In this document: positions 46,911 to 57,414 of the stretch, one piece after another
Layout: each line of letters starts with the position of its first letter
Numbering within the stretch: position 1 is the stretch's first letter
NCBI RefSeq assembly: GCF_001625195.1
Contig: NC_054389.1
Coordinates: forward strand, 7,126,520 to 7,190,519
Direction of reading: 5' to 3'
Source: Drechmeria coniospora
Lineage: Eukaryota > Ascomycota > Sordariomycetes > Hypocreales > Ophiocordycipitaceae
DNA length: 64,000 nucleotides
Notes under the pieces: model-generated
The model's input: the letters and a program-made list of their open reading frames with translations, nothing else
Told to the model about the DNA's origin: nothing
Database searches by the model: none
Position numbers and translations under genes: made by a program

Positions 46911-48169
46911 TCATGACGCAAAAGGTTGGTCTTCAAAGGTAAGTCGTCTTCGGGCAACGCTCAGAGGGGTTCGGCTCGGCACGGCGCCTGGTGTCCTCCA
47001 TTGTTTTTGCGCCGGGCTCGGTGTGATGTTGACGAAATCGGCAAAGTCGAAGCCTTGCCCAGGTGTGTTGGGGAACATGGTGCCTCCGCCGGGCGTCGTC
47101 ATCATCGAGGAGGGGAGATCTAGCTTGCCGTTCTTGGGAGGCGGCGTCGACACGCGTTCCATCATGCCTCGATTGCTCTTCACGGCCGGCGATGGCGAGG
47201 CTGCCAGATAGAGCAGCAAGTCGGCTCCTTCTTCACCCGACTTGCCCTTGCTGGCTGTGCTCAAGTTTTCCTTGCTCCGTTTGGGGCCGAGACTCCGCGT
47301 TTTCATCGGCGGCGTACGAGGCGGCGAAGAGCGTGGGTTGTTCGCACGGCTTGCGTGTGCCGGCAGGTCGTCGTCGTCGTCGGACGGGTCGTCAAACTTG
47401 GGCAGCCTGAGGTCGTTGGTCATCCGCCACTGTTGGCAAAATGACACGTCGGGGCCGGCCGACGTCGTGAAGTGCGGCAGCCTGCGAGGCTTGATGGGCG
47501 AGGATTGCGCCAGCTGGTGGTTGTCCCTCCACGCCGCATGGCCCGAGAAGGATTTGTGCGCCGTCGGCGACGTGACCAGCGGCTTGTTCGGGCTCGAGGC
47601 GGCGTCGTCGAAAGAGGCAATGTTGTACGTGCGTTTCCTGTGGCCGGAGCTGCCGTTGCTGGAGCCGATGGCGTCGGAGAAGAGTGGTGCCTTGAGCGGC
47701 GAGCTCATCAGCGTCCTCGTCGGATATGGCAGGTCCGAGGCGGACGAGGAGGAATCGGAGAGAACATCGCCGTCGCACAGCCGCTTCCGTTTCATCTCCT
47801 CTTCCAGTTTCGGCTCGATGCAGTCGAGTGTGAGATCCTCCCAACCGTGCTTCGTCTTGAACTGTGCGAGGGCGAGACGATTTTGCAACCGTCGAGCAAT
47901 CTGCGTCGTCGGCCAATCCCGTCAGCGAAATTCCCACGACGGGCAGCAGGCGGCCAGAGAGGGAAGGGTGGAGGAAACGAGGCAAGTCAAGCCAAGGCTG
48001 GCCCCAAGGCAGACGGAAGGGAATCCGGAAAGCAAGGCGAGAGGTTGAATTGACAGACTGACTGACTAGATACCTCTCCCTTGAGGCACGCACGTACCTT
48101 GCTGACTTCTGCACGCTTGAGGACGGTGTCGACGACATCCTCTGGCTGCTTCTTCCAAGGAGACGACAT
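46911..48169 (-). CDS. WHI5/NRM1-family G1/S transcription repressor
   Basis: Probable repressor of SBF/MBF-type G1/S transcription. Exon 1 is 48098-48169 (MSSPWKKQPEDVVDTVLKRAEVSK) and exon 2 is 46911-47900. A 197-base intron joins SK to IARRLQNRLALAQFKTKHGWEDL; 353 residues. That junction sequence is the GTB-like motif of the Whi5/Nrm1 family, the part that binds the transcription factor. The rest is mostly disordered and Ser/Pro-rich, with many SP/TP sites expected for CDK control (TPPMK, SPSP, TPGGG). Two short conserved islands stand out: ADLLLYLAASPSPAVKS and the TPGQGFDFADFVNITPSPAQ segment. The first exon and the intron were placed by splice signals and frame. Placement as Whi5 versus Nrm1 is not resolved. 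Confidence 0.8.
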
Positions 48170-49431
48170 GGCTGAAGCGAGAGAAAACAATTGCATAAGT
48201 CTGCTACATGCACCCGTCCTGGCTCGTCGCTCAGTCGACGTCTGCGCAACTCGGGTTGAGTGTGAGGCCGGTCGGTGGGAAGTGGCAAGGGAGATGAAAC
48301 CAAGGGAGAGTGAGAGGATGGAGAGCGGAGAATGATGGAGAGTGCAAAGCTGAATATTAAGTGGGGGACGCTTGGAGCAAAAAATCAACTAGGCCGCAGG
48401 TCTAGGCGGCGGTGCATTGGACGTGTGCATTGGCTCCCACCCTGCCATGCATGTGCGGAGGAAGGGATTGCGGTAATCGACGAGTAAGGGAGCATTTTTT
48501 TTTAAATACTGCCTTGTATCTAAGTACTTGCTCCGTATGTTTCCATCGAATTGGATGAGTGAGAAGCCGCGAGACGTCGTTGTATGCTCTGAACCCCTGC
48601 GTACCTTCGACGTACTTGGTGATGGATTCGTTCTACATGCACGTTGCGACGGAGAAAACACCGAACAATATAGCCAAGAGAGGTCAGTATTTCTGCCGAA
48701 ATACCTCCCCGTGAGTGTTTCACAAATACTGCCGAGGGCATGGCTGCCGTGGGATGGAGTTGAACGACTTCACATCAAAGGACATGAGTAATGGAATATA
48801 TGCATACGCACTGCACACTGACTCGACACGGCATGCTTGACATGACGACTATTTCCAGCCATTGTACTCCGTATTTGAGATTGGTATTCTTGACTTTTAT
48901 TCCCAGCAGAATCCACTCCAACGCAATATATATACATGTACTTCACAAAGTAGGGAATAATAAAAGTAGTAGAGGGATTATCAAGGTGGTAGAGGGATTA
49001 TACAAGTAATAGAGGGTTTTTCAAGTAATAGAGGGATTATACAAGTAATGGAGGGATTATACAATTAATGGAGGGATTCTGCAAGTAATGAAGGGATTCT
49101 ACAAGTAATAGAGGGATTATACAAGTAATAGAGGGATAATATCTGGAAACATGCAAGGAAATGAGCAAGTCAAATTCCGTCACTAAATTCCAGTAGAACC
49201 TCTCGCTTCTCCGTGTAAAAAATCTCATGATATGATATGATGCTTTCCATAAAGACTTCCAAGGCATCACAGTATTTCTGGTTCCTGTCCTGCTTCCCCC
49301 TCAAATGCATGTCCATGTCTACGGCAACGATGGGCTGGATTCGACTTGCCGACGGAACTTTGATACGAACTCATCCAAATAAGCTTCGGATAAATACCTC
49401 ATCTCGGCTGCCTCGTGTGCGTGCCAGACAC
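48170..49431. other. Intergenic region upstream of the WHI5-like gene
   Basis: 1.26 kb with no supported gene. It contains the minisatellite listed separately and isolated CTCCGTA words near 48530 and 48865. Confidence 0.55.
48964..49141. repeat. Minisatellite, about nine 18-20 bp units
   Basis: Tandem units close to AGTAATAGAGGGATTATACA, with variants at a few positions (GGTGG, ATGG, ATGA; ATTAT versus ATTCT). About nine copies run without interruption just past the 3' end of the membrane-protein gene at 49432. No spacers of unique sequence, so not a CRISPR array. Confidence 0.9.
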
Positions 49432-50427
49432 CTAGCTCTTGTTCGTCTCTTTCCACAGGCTGTCAAAATCGATGTTTTCAGCATTAAACATGGTGCGGAT
49501 CTTCGTCGCGGCCGCCTCTTGTTGCTCCGGACCAAACCCTCCCGGACGTGTCGCCTCGAACTGTACGGTCTCCACCCATCGGTAGAACAGTTCGCTTTTG
49601 CCCATGGCCGCGAGGGCATCTCGAAACGCGGCGATCTGGTCACTCCCCTCGCCGGGAGCGTCCAGCTCATCCCGGATATCGTAGCACAACCACCCGTGGT
49701 CCCTGTGGTGCACAAGCACGGCTCCGTTGAAGGCGTCGAGGGCCATGGCCTTCTTGTCGACGAGGGAGTGCGCGCGGACCATGGCGTCCCAATCTAGATC
49801 CCACTGACGGTTCATGAGCAGATAACCCGTTTTCTGCTCCAGTAGCAGCGGCGTGGTTACTTGCCGAACATGGGCGGAAAAGATGGCGCTCGCGTTGGTG
49901 TCCTTGAAAAGGTCACGCAGGAGGGGTCGGCACCATTCGCGGCTGCGGCGAACGTACACCTCCCGGTCCCGGAAGCCAACTTTTCGGCGCCAGAGGACGG
50001 GGTTGCCGGATTGGCGGCGGGCGACGAACTGGACGGGCCACGGCCAGACAAAGGTGAAGAGGAGAAAGTCGATGGACATGGTCATGGCTCGCTTTCCAAC
50101 CTCCCAGCCGAGCTCGTGCCACGTCGACTCCGAGGCAGGAAAGGTTGCCTCGCTCGGGTGGCCGAAGGCGGCGATGACGAGCTGCCAGTACCAGGGCATG
50201 ACGGAGTACAGCCGCCAGAGGAGGAGAAGAGAGAGGAAGAGGTTCATGGCCACGGGGACGAGAAAGACGCTGCGCTTGAAGGACGTCGGCTTGGCGTCGA
50301 TGTGCGTGATGTAAACATGCTCCTCCGAGAGCCCGCCGATGAACTGGCCGAGGGCTTCGGGAGGTGCCTTGAACGGGGCGGGTGGCAGGGAGCTTTTCGG
50401 CCTGCCGAACCTCTTCGTTGCGGCCAT
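49432..50427 (-). CDS. Conserved-looking membrane protein of unknown function, 331 residues
   Basis: A single-exon gene with a clean ATG at 50427. The N-terminus is basic (MAATKRFGRPKSS), followed by a soluble stretch with EEHVYITHIDAKPTSFKR. Then come hydrophobic segments: VFLVPVAMNLFLSLLLLWRLY with the adjoining YWQLVIAAF, and MSIDFLLFTFVWPWPVQFV, suggesting two or three membrane helices. The C-terminal half is hydrophilic with many Trp and charged residues (GYLLMNRQWDLDWDAM; HHRDHGWLCYDIRDELD; SELFYRWVETVQFEATR). I recall similar hypothetical proteins in filamentous fungi but cannot name a function. Codon use and the long frame support a real gene. Confidence 0.78.
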   Translation of the reverse strand: MAATKRFGRPKSSLPPAPFKAPPEALGQFIGGLSEEHVYITHIDAKPTSFKRSVFLVPVAMNLFLSLLLLWRLYSVMPWYWQLVIAAFGHPSEATFPASESTWHELGWEVGKRAMTMSIDFLLFTFVWPWPVQFVARRQSGNPVLWRRKVGFRDREVYVRRSREWCRPLLRDLFKDTNASAIFSAHVRQVTTPLLLEQKTGYLLMNRQWDLDWDAMVRAHSLVDKKAMALDAFNGAVLVHHRDHGWLCYDIRDELDAPGEGSDQIAAFRDALAAMGKSELFYRWVETVQFEATRPGGFGPEQQEAAATKIRTMFNAENIDFDSLWKETNKS

Positions 50428-51555
50428 TCGAGGTGCCGACTTGCCAGCACGGGTGGCTCAGGTTTCGGAGAGACGTGTGGAAAGTCTTGGTGCAATCGTC
50501 CTCGAAGTGCCAAAGCAGCGGTGTCGTGTAGTACGGAGTAACAATGCTGCTATTACAAGTACTGTACAAGTACGACATTTCACCAAGTACAGTAGTTGTA
50601 AGTACAAGTACTCCGTAGGTACGGATACAAGGCTGCAGTGCACAGAGTACCGTACTAAGATGGACATGTGCTTCACGTACTTGTAGTTGCGCTCCGTACT
50701 CCGTACATCTAGTAGTTGTACATACCTAAGTACTTACTTGTACTGTAGTACTCCGTAATAAGAGTACTTACGGGTCGAGTACTGTACTTGCACGCATACT
50801 TGTACTTACAGTAAGTACATACTAGGCACTGTACTGTATGTGTCCCTAGCACGTAGCCTAACGGCCAACGCCACATGCACCTAGGCCTGGGCCCTGGCTA
50901 CAATGCCACTAACCGCCACGGCACAGCGCCTCCTCGGCGCCCAGGAGCTCCAATTCCTCCGCGAGACGAACACGCAACATTAGCTGACTAACACTACGGG
51001 CCTAGGCACAACAAGTGCGCCATATGCCTCCCGCCAAGGTCAGCTTCCATTCATCGTTTACTATTTGCCACTTGTACTGTAGTACTGTATTCCGTACGGA
51101 GTACTCGAGTACCTGATTGTACAAGTAAGTAATCAAGTACTTACAGTAGGTGTACTTAAGTACCTATTTACATGCGATACTTCTAGCCATCTCAGTACTT
51201 AAGCATGCACTTGTACTTGTACACATGTAGTTCCCAGTGTCAAGTATTACTTACTTGCAAGTACTGTAGAGTTGTACACATGCACAGTACTTAAGTATGT
51301 TCCTAAGAACTACGGAGTACAAGTATCCGTACTTGTGCATGTACTTGTACTTAAGTCGGCGTAGGTGTACGCAATTACATGTACCTGTACATGTATTTGT
51401 ACGCACTAGTACCGATTGGGTCAATGGCAGCACGGTGGTGCAGATGAGGCTAGGATCTTGCGTTGTTCGAGCCATGAATAACTTTGTCCATCTTGACATT
51501 TGATACTGATAGCTGAAGGCTCCCTCCGAGTTCTTGTCTGGAAACGCCCGCCGCG
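50428..51555. repeat. Divergent intergenic GTAC-word array
   Basis: From about 50525 to 50830 and 51060 to 51420 the sequence is dense in GTAC-centred words with several CTCCGTA/TACGGAG copies, including palindrome TCCGTACGGA at 51091-51100. The piece between (50840-51050) is ordinary. No gene supported. Confidence 0.6.
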
Positions 51556-54500
51556 ATGTTAAGGTCTCGCGCACTTATGGTAAGAGCAAAAACTTCAGCT
51601 CGCAAGCTATGGTTGTTAACAACCATCTAGAGTGGCGAAAAAAGATTCGTTTGTGCATCATGTCGACAAGGCCTCTTGACAACGATGGGAACAGCTCGAG
51701 ACGGCCTCATTTTCGGACGCACAAGGTCGTATAAACTTGAGAACACCCTACAGCTTGTATCGCGCACGGCATTGAGGCAGTTCGGGCCTGTGAGGTGGCT
51801 CACGACAACACCGCTGCGTCACAAACCCGATGACGTTGATGCTCCCAAACATGGAAGATTCCCGGGAGCATATGGCGGCCAAGCCGGTGCATCCTTTGGC
51901 TCCTTTGTCTCTAGAACAACCCGAACATCAGGCCTGCCGCCGCTGACCGATGGCCTTCTGCCCCATGAGCAGCAAGCACGACAGCGAATGGAGTCTCCCG
52001 GAAACAAAGGCAACCCTCCGGCGATGGCGGCGGCGAAAGTGCGCAAAGTAACCAGCAGCAGGTTCGATGACAAGAAAGCGCAAATGTCAAGATCTGTTCT
52101 TGCCGATGTGTTCAGCACGAACCGAGAGCCAAAAGTCCCACCCACGCCGAGGTCATGGTCCTCCCGATCGCAGCAGCAATCGATCGCATCTGAGCCGTCA
52201 CGCGATGCCTTCTCTGCTGGCAATGCAGCCGGTCCGCAGGGCACACACTCAACGCCGCTCGAAAAGCACCTGGTTGGCAAGCGTGTCTTGACGTCGCATG
52301 AATCCCAACACCGAGTCGGGACCCCTGGATCGAGGCAACACACTTGGGGAGGGGCTGTTCACGGCCGGAAAGCACCAGCCGACAATCGAGGGCAGGGTCA
52401 TGGGAAGGAATCCACAACCTGGCGTGAGATAACACGATCGAGCAAGCCAAAGGCCGTGCCGCACAAAAATTTGAAATCGGACAGCGCTCATGAACCCAAG
52501 GCCGACAAATCCAACCTCAATACTGACAAAGTGTTGGCCGACAAGGACTTTTGGGGAGAGCTTGAGAGTCGAGTGGCAACTATCAGGGGTAGGCGCCAGT
52601 CCGCTGCGATTGGAACGACCGGTAAACTGGCATCCGAAAGGCATCCGAATCCCCGAGTTGTCCAAGGTAACACGCCAGTCGGCGGGGACCCAACGGGTGA
52701 CCCGGCGAGGCCAAGGAGGAAATCACGTTTTGAGATGGAGGAGGAGCAAAAGATGGTCGAGAATAAAGAGCGCAGAAAGCCGAACAAGGCGCGGCGGAAC
52801 CGCCTCAGCCAGGAGGATCACGACTGGGATGACGAGGCCCTTCACCGATGGGAGCAGAGGCAGCGTCGCCAGGCCGAGAAGGACGCACGAAAACGACAAG
52901 AACTCGAGCAGCAGCCCGCGGCGGTCCCAATCTCCTTACCAGAGTACATCAGTGCCGCAAATCTGGCCCAGGGGTTGAAGCAGCGATGCGACCAGTTTAT
53001 GAAGGACATGAAGGAGATGGGCTTCGAAAATGTGACTCCCGACACCATCATGACCGGCGACACGGCCGCTCTCATTGCCATGGAGTATGGCTTTGAACCC
53101 ACGGTCGACAATGGTTCGCAGAGAGACCTGCGGCCCAGACCACCGCCCGAAGACCCTTCGTCCGTCGCCGTCCGGCCTCCGATCGTTACCATCATGGGCC
53201 ACGTTGACCATGGAAAGACGACCATTCTCGACTGGCTGCGAAAATCATCCATCGTCGCGCAGGAGCACGGTGGCATCACGCAACACATTGGTGCTTTTGT
53301 GGTGAAGCTGTCGTCGGGCAAGGCCATCACCTTCTTGGACACGCCGGGTCACGCGGCTTTTCTTTCCATGCGGCAGCGTGGGGCGAACGTGACGGATATT
53401 GTTGTCCTGGTGGTGGCGGCGGACGACAGCGTCATGCCGCAGACGATCGAAGCGCTGAAGCACGCCACCGCTGCCAAGGTACCCATCATTGTTGCCATCA
53501 ACAAGATTGACAAGGAGGACGCCCGTGTCAGCCAAGTCAAGGCTGACCTGGCCCGGCACGGTGTGGAGATTGAAGACTTTGGAGGCGATGTCCAGGTCGT
53601 CTGCGTCAGCGGTAAGACGGGCCAAGGCATGGAGGACCTCGAGGAGAACATCATTGCGTTGTCCGAGATGCTCGACGTCCGCGCCGAGTCCGACGGCCTA
53701 GCCGAGGGATGGATACTCGAATCTAGCGTGAAGCAAAATGGGAAGACGGCAACGGTGATCGTGAAGCGAGGCACCCTGCGTCCGGGCGACTTCATCGTTG
53801 CCGGAAACTCGTGGGCCAGGATTCGCGTGCTGCGGAACGAGGCAGGCGTCGAGCTCTCCGAGGCGCCTCCCGGGACACCGGTCGAGATTGTGGGATGGCG
53901 AGAGCTGCCCAAAGCTGGGGAGCAGGTTCTGCAGGCACCGGACGAAGCCAAGGCCAAGTCGACGGTCGAGTATCGTCTGGAGATGTGCAAACGCGAGGAG
54001 AGCTCCGTCCAGCTCGCCGAACAGGAGCAACGCCAGAGGGAAAAGGCGGCGGCCGAAGCAAGCCAGGCCACAGCTGCCGCGGATGGAGCGGATGCTTCAC
54101 CCACCGACCCGGCAATGGTCGGGCTTCTGTACCAGAACTTCTCCATCAAGGCAGACGTCGTCGGCTCCGTTGAGGCTATTTGCGGTAGCATTCTCGAGTT
54201 GGGCAACAACGAAGTTCGACCCAAGATCCTTCGATCCTCGGCAGGACAGATTTCCGAGTCCGATGTCGACCACGCGGCGGCGTCAAGTAGCGTAATCATC
54301 AACTTCAACGTCGCCATTTCGCCGCACATCAAGCAGCGTGCCGAGGAAGCCAAGGTCAAGATCCTGGATCATAGCGTCATCTATCACCTCATCGACGATG
54401 CCAAGGCCACCTTGTCAGGCCTGCTTCCCGACAATATTTCGAACCGCGTCACCGGCGAGGCGGATATCCTGCAAGTTTTCCCCATCAACCTCAAGAAAAG

Positions 54501-54810
54501 GGTCTTCAAGAACATTGCTGGTTGCCGAGTTAGGAACGGCGTGATGAGGAGATCATCGAGGGTCAAGGTGCTGCGGAAGGGCAATGTTGTCTTTGACGGT
54601 GAATCAGAACCCCCCTTGTTGCATCCACCGAGTTGGCAGCTAATCGTTGACGTGACAGGCCGTATTGACACTCTCAAGCACGCCAAACGGGACGTCATGG
54701 AAATGGGCAAAGGCACCGAATGCGGCATTGGCTTCGACGGTTTTGAGGACCTTCAGGTCGACGACCAGATCCAGACATATGAGGAGGTCAAGGAGAAGCG
54801 CACATTGTAA
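51556..54810 (+). CDS. Mitochondrial translation initiation factor IF-2
   Basis: GTPase that brings initiator tRNA to the mitochondrial ribosome. Main exon 51631-54810. I add a 24-base first exon (51556-51579, MLRSRALM) joined by a 51-base intron (GTAAGAG...CTAG), because the frame is open exactly from 51631 and gives [17 protein letters not shown], a CxxC presequence typical of fungal forms; otherwise the first ATG is 51685. Total 1067 residues. A long basic N-terminal extension is followed by the IF2 N domain ([14 protein letters not shown]), G1 GHVDHGKT near 531, the [10 protein letters not shown] switch, [23 protein letters not shown], then domains II-IV with the SVEAI block and a C-terminal [28 protein letters not shown] domain. 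Confidence 0.92.
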
Positions 54811-55172
54811 GGGACGAGCAGCATCCATCCATGCATGATGCACACACACATACGCACGCACGCACACACACACACACGCATCCATGCACACATACACATG
54901 CACGCACACGCACACATACACATCACCATCAAGCGATAGTATGCGGGGGTGCATTCTAGCCATTAGGCCATGCAGATAGTCTTGGATGGGCGAAACGAAG
55001 GTGCAAGTGTTCGCAACTGGCGTCTCTCAGCTCCTTTCCTAGGAACTGTCTACTACTTGATACACGAGGTGGATGGGGCGCATGGAAAAATACGACCAGG
55101 TGAAGCATACAGAAAGATTGATTCGACTTGGGTCGATGGTCATCATTCGTTTGCTTCTTGGGAATCAACTAT
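54811..55172. repeat. Convergent 3' region with a CA-rich microsatellite
   Basis: At about 54841-54923 alternating CA with interspersed TACGCA/TGCACA makes a Z-DNA-prone microsatellite directly after the IF-2 stop. The rest is 3' sequence shared with TSR3. Confidence 0.75.
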
Positions 55173-55309
55173 TTACCACCTGCTCGGGGCCGATATCACG
55201 TTTGAGGCAGACATTCTGGTCGTCACCTTGGCTTGCCGCCTCTCTTTCTCGAGCTTGGCCAGGCCAATCTTGTCTGTCACCGGGGTGGCCTCGATAATGC
55301 TATCGAATT

Positions 55310-55341
<32 letters not shown>

Positions 55342-56420
55342 GCAGCGTTACTGCCGTCAGACCCGTCACCATTGTCCGAATCCGGCAAGAGGTCGACATT
55401 GACCTTGACTTGCTGCTGTCGCTGTTGGTGATGCGGCGAACTCGAAAATGTGTGCTTCTTTGCATCATGGTCATCGACGTCACCGTCGTCGAGTTGGGGG
55501 TTGGAGAAAGGCTTCGAGGCGAGGACCTTGCGACAGATTTCCCGCATCGCATCGTCATCGTCATCACTGTCGTCGGATATGGCAAAAGGGTCCCGGCTCT
55601 CTCCGAATCGGTCGCTCTGAGGTGGCATCGTGCCGGACGAGCGCTTGTCGGGGGATTCGCCATCGTCATCGGAATTGTCCGATGCACCCTCTTCATCCGA
55701 AGAGGAAACTGCAGGCTTGCGGTTCGTGTTGCCCGTCGTCCAGATGTCATCAGCACCTTGCTCCCTGCTCTCGGCGAACTCTCTCTGCAACCGTTCCATC
55801 CACTCCGCTTCCGTCTTCTTCACCTCGGCCGCGTCGGCACAGGCTGCGTAGCGCTTGAGGATGCTGGAGTTGATTTCCAGGAAAGAGTGGCCGTACGAGA
55901 AGGGCTCGAGGATCTGCTCCGCCCAGTCCGGATGGCCGCAGATGTAGAAGGCGGCCGCCAGAGCCTCAACGCAGTTGAGGCGCCACGGTTTGCCGTAGTT
56001 GACGGTATTCGCGGCGACGAGATAGGGCAGCAGCCTCTCGCATTTACCTCCGACTTTGCTCCACTGGATTTCCTGCGTGCGCGCCCACGAGCACTCGACG
56101 ACGGCGGCGCCGTACTGGTCCAGGAGCTCGCGGTCGGCAGGGGAGACGACTTGCTTGCCATTGGGGGTGATGATGACGCCGTTGTGCCGCTGGCCGAGGT
56201 GGAGGTCTCGCATGAGGCCAAGCTTCATGAGCTTCTTTCCGGAGCAACGCTTGGGGTCACAGTGGCCAAAATCCCAGCAGGCCGCCTTGAAGGCCGGCCT
56301 TGATGATGAGCCGTCACCCGTGCCATCGTCGTTGGCGGGACGCCGAGGTCCTCCATGGCCACCGCCGCGGAAGCCAGATTTCTTGCCCCGACCAGCAAAG
56401 TCCTTTTTGTGTCGAACCAT
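55173..56420 (-). CDS. TSR3: TSR3, 18S rRNA aminocarboxypropyltransferase
   Basis: Transfers the 3-amino-3-carboxypropyl group of SAM to N3 of the 18S pseudouridine that NEP1 has methylated (m1acp3Ψ), a late cytoplasmic step of 40S maturation. Single exon, 415 residues. Seen: a basic Gly/Arg N-terminus; CWDFGHCDPKRCSGKKLMK; LSP-like VVSPADRELLDQYGAAVVECSWAR; the core LPYLVAANTVNYGKPWRLNCVEALAAAFYICG; and ILEPFSYGHSFLEINSSILKRYAAC. These are the family hallmarks in order. After about residue 240 the protein continues as a long acidic, Ser/Asp-rich tail with a poly-Asp run (codons near 55310-55345), as in other fungal TSR3s. The tail's opposite strand has a long shadow ORF. Confidence 0.95.
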
Positions 56421-57414
56421 GATTTGCTTCCGGTTGTATTGATGGTTGAGGGCTGCCTTGCTTTTTGGTGGTGGTGGTTTGGGCTTGACAGGGTTGGAGA
56501 ATCATATGATGGAAAATTACCAACTAGGAAATAACCAGGAAATTATCATTGCACGAGTATTACTCTGTATTACTGAGAGGAGGAATACTGTAAGTACTTG
56601 TACGTACCTGCATGTACTCCGTAGGTAGTCCGTATGTGTGTAAGTAAGAACGGAAGGAGTACAAGTCTGGTTACTTGTACTTGTAGGTACGTACGAAGTA
56701 CTTTGGGTACAGAATAATGCATAAAAGTGCGCGGTACCAAGTGTTTCCATGCATGTACAAGTACTTGTGCTGCGGATTACGTGCCCGCTGGTGCTTTTAC
56801 AGTATACTAACTAGTACTTACGAAGAACTTATTACTCCGTTTATAGAACGGTTCAATACAGCACGTGTACGGAGTACATACGGAGTAGATGTACTTAGGT
56901 GTAAGCACTCACATGGACTTGCACATATCATCCATCACCGTGCCTGGATACTATTGGTTCTTCATCAAGTGTCACTACCCCAGTACTTGCCTCTTTGGGT
57001 TTACGTAAAGGTTCACATCAGCGACCGATTAGGTCGTTATGGGATTAGTGCGGGGTACCTAGTACTGTTGCAGAGCTCAACTTTGGCTTGTTCTCGCTAC
57101 AAACCAACAGCTAATAGGCCGTCTTCATAATAATTAACGAATGGCCGCCGTCGTACCACCTACCTTGTCCGTTGGTTACTCCGCATCTCCCATCACCACC
57201 CGTCAGACGCTGAGCTGGCCGGAAGGAGAATCTTCATCTCAGCCGCTTCTACTCTCGTGCATTCCTTTCCGGTCACTGCCTCGACTTCGTAGGCCACCCT
57301 GCCGTCACCGGCTTGCTCACTTTCGCCTCTCCTCCTTTTCCCCGCCAAACGGTCACTTCATCCCACCTCCCCAACGTCGCCAGCGACATCGTCGCCGGCA
57401 TCATCGTTTGGGCC
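56421..57414. repeat. Divergent promoter region TSR3 / GGA with GTAC words
   Basis: About 1 kb. 56570-56890 has TACTCCGTA and tandem TACGGAGTAC-ATACGGAGTAG words near 56868-56888. The GGA side (57130-57414) is CT/CC-rich. No gene supported. Confidence 0.6.

Noticed and set aside
48964..49141. Possible CRISPR-like array
   Set aside because: Units abut directly without unique spacers and the genome is eukaryotic; it is a minisatellite.
55233..56303. 356-codon open frame on the + strand
   Set aside because: Antisense to TSR3; runs of Val/Ile come from complementing its poly-Asp codons. No independent signals.
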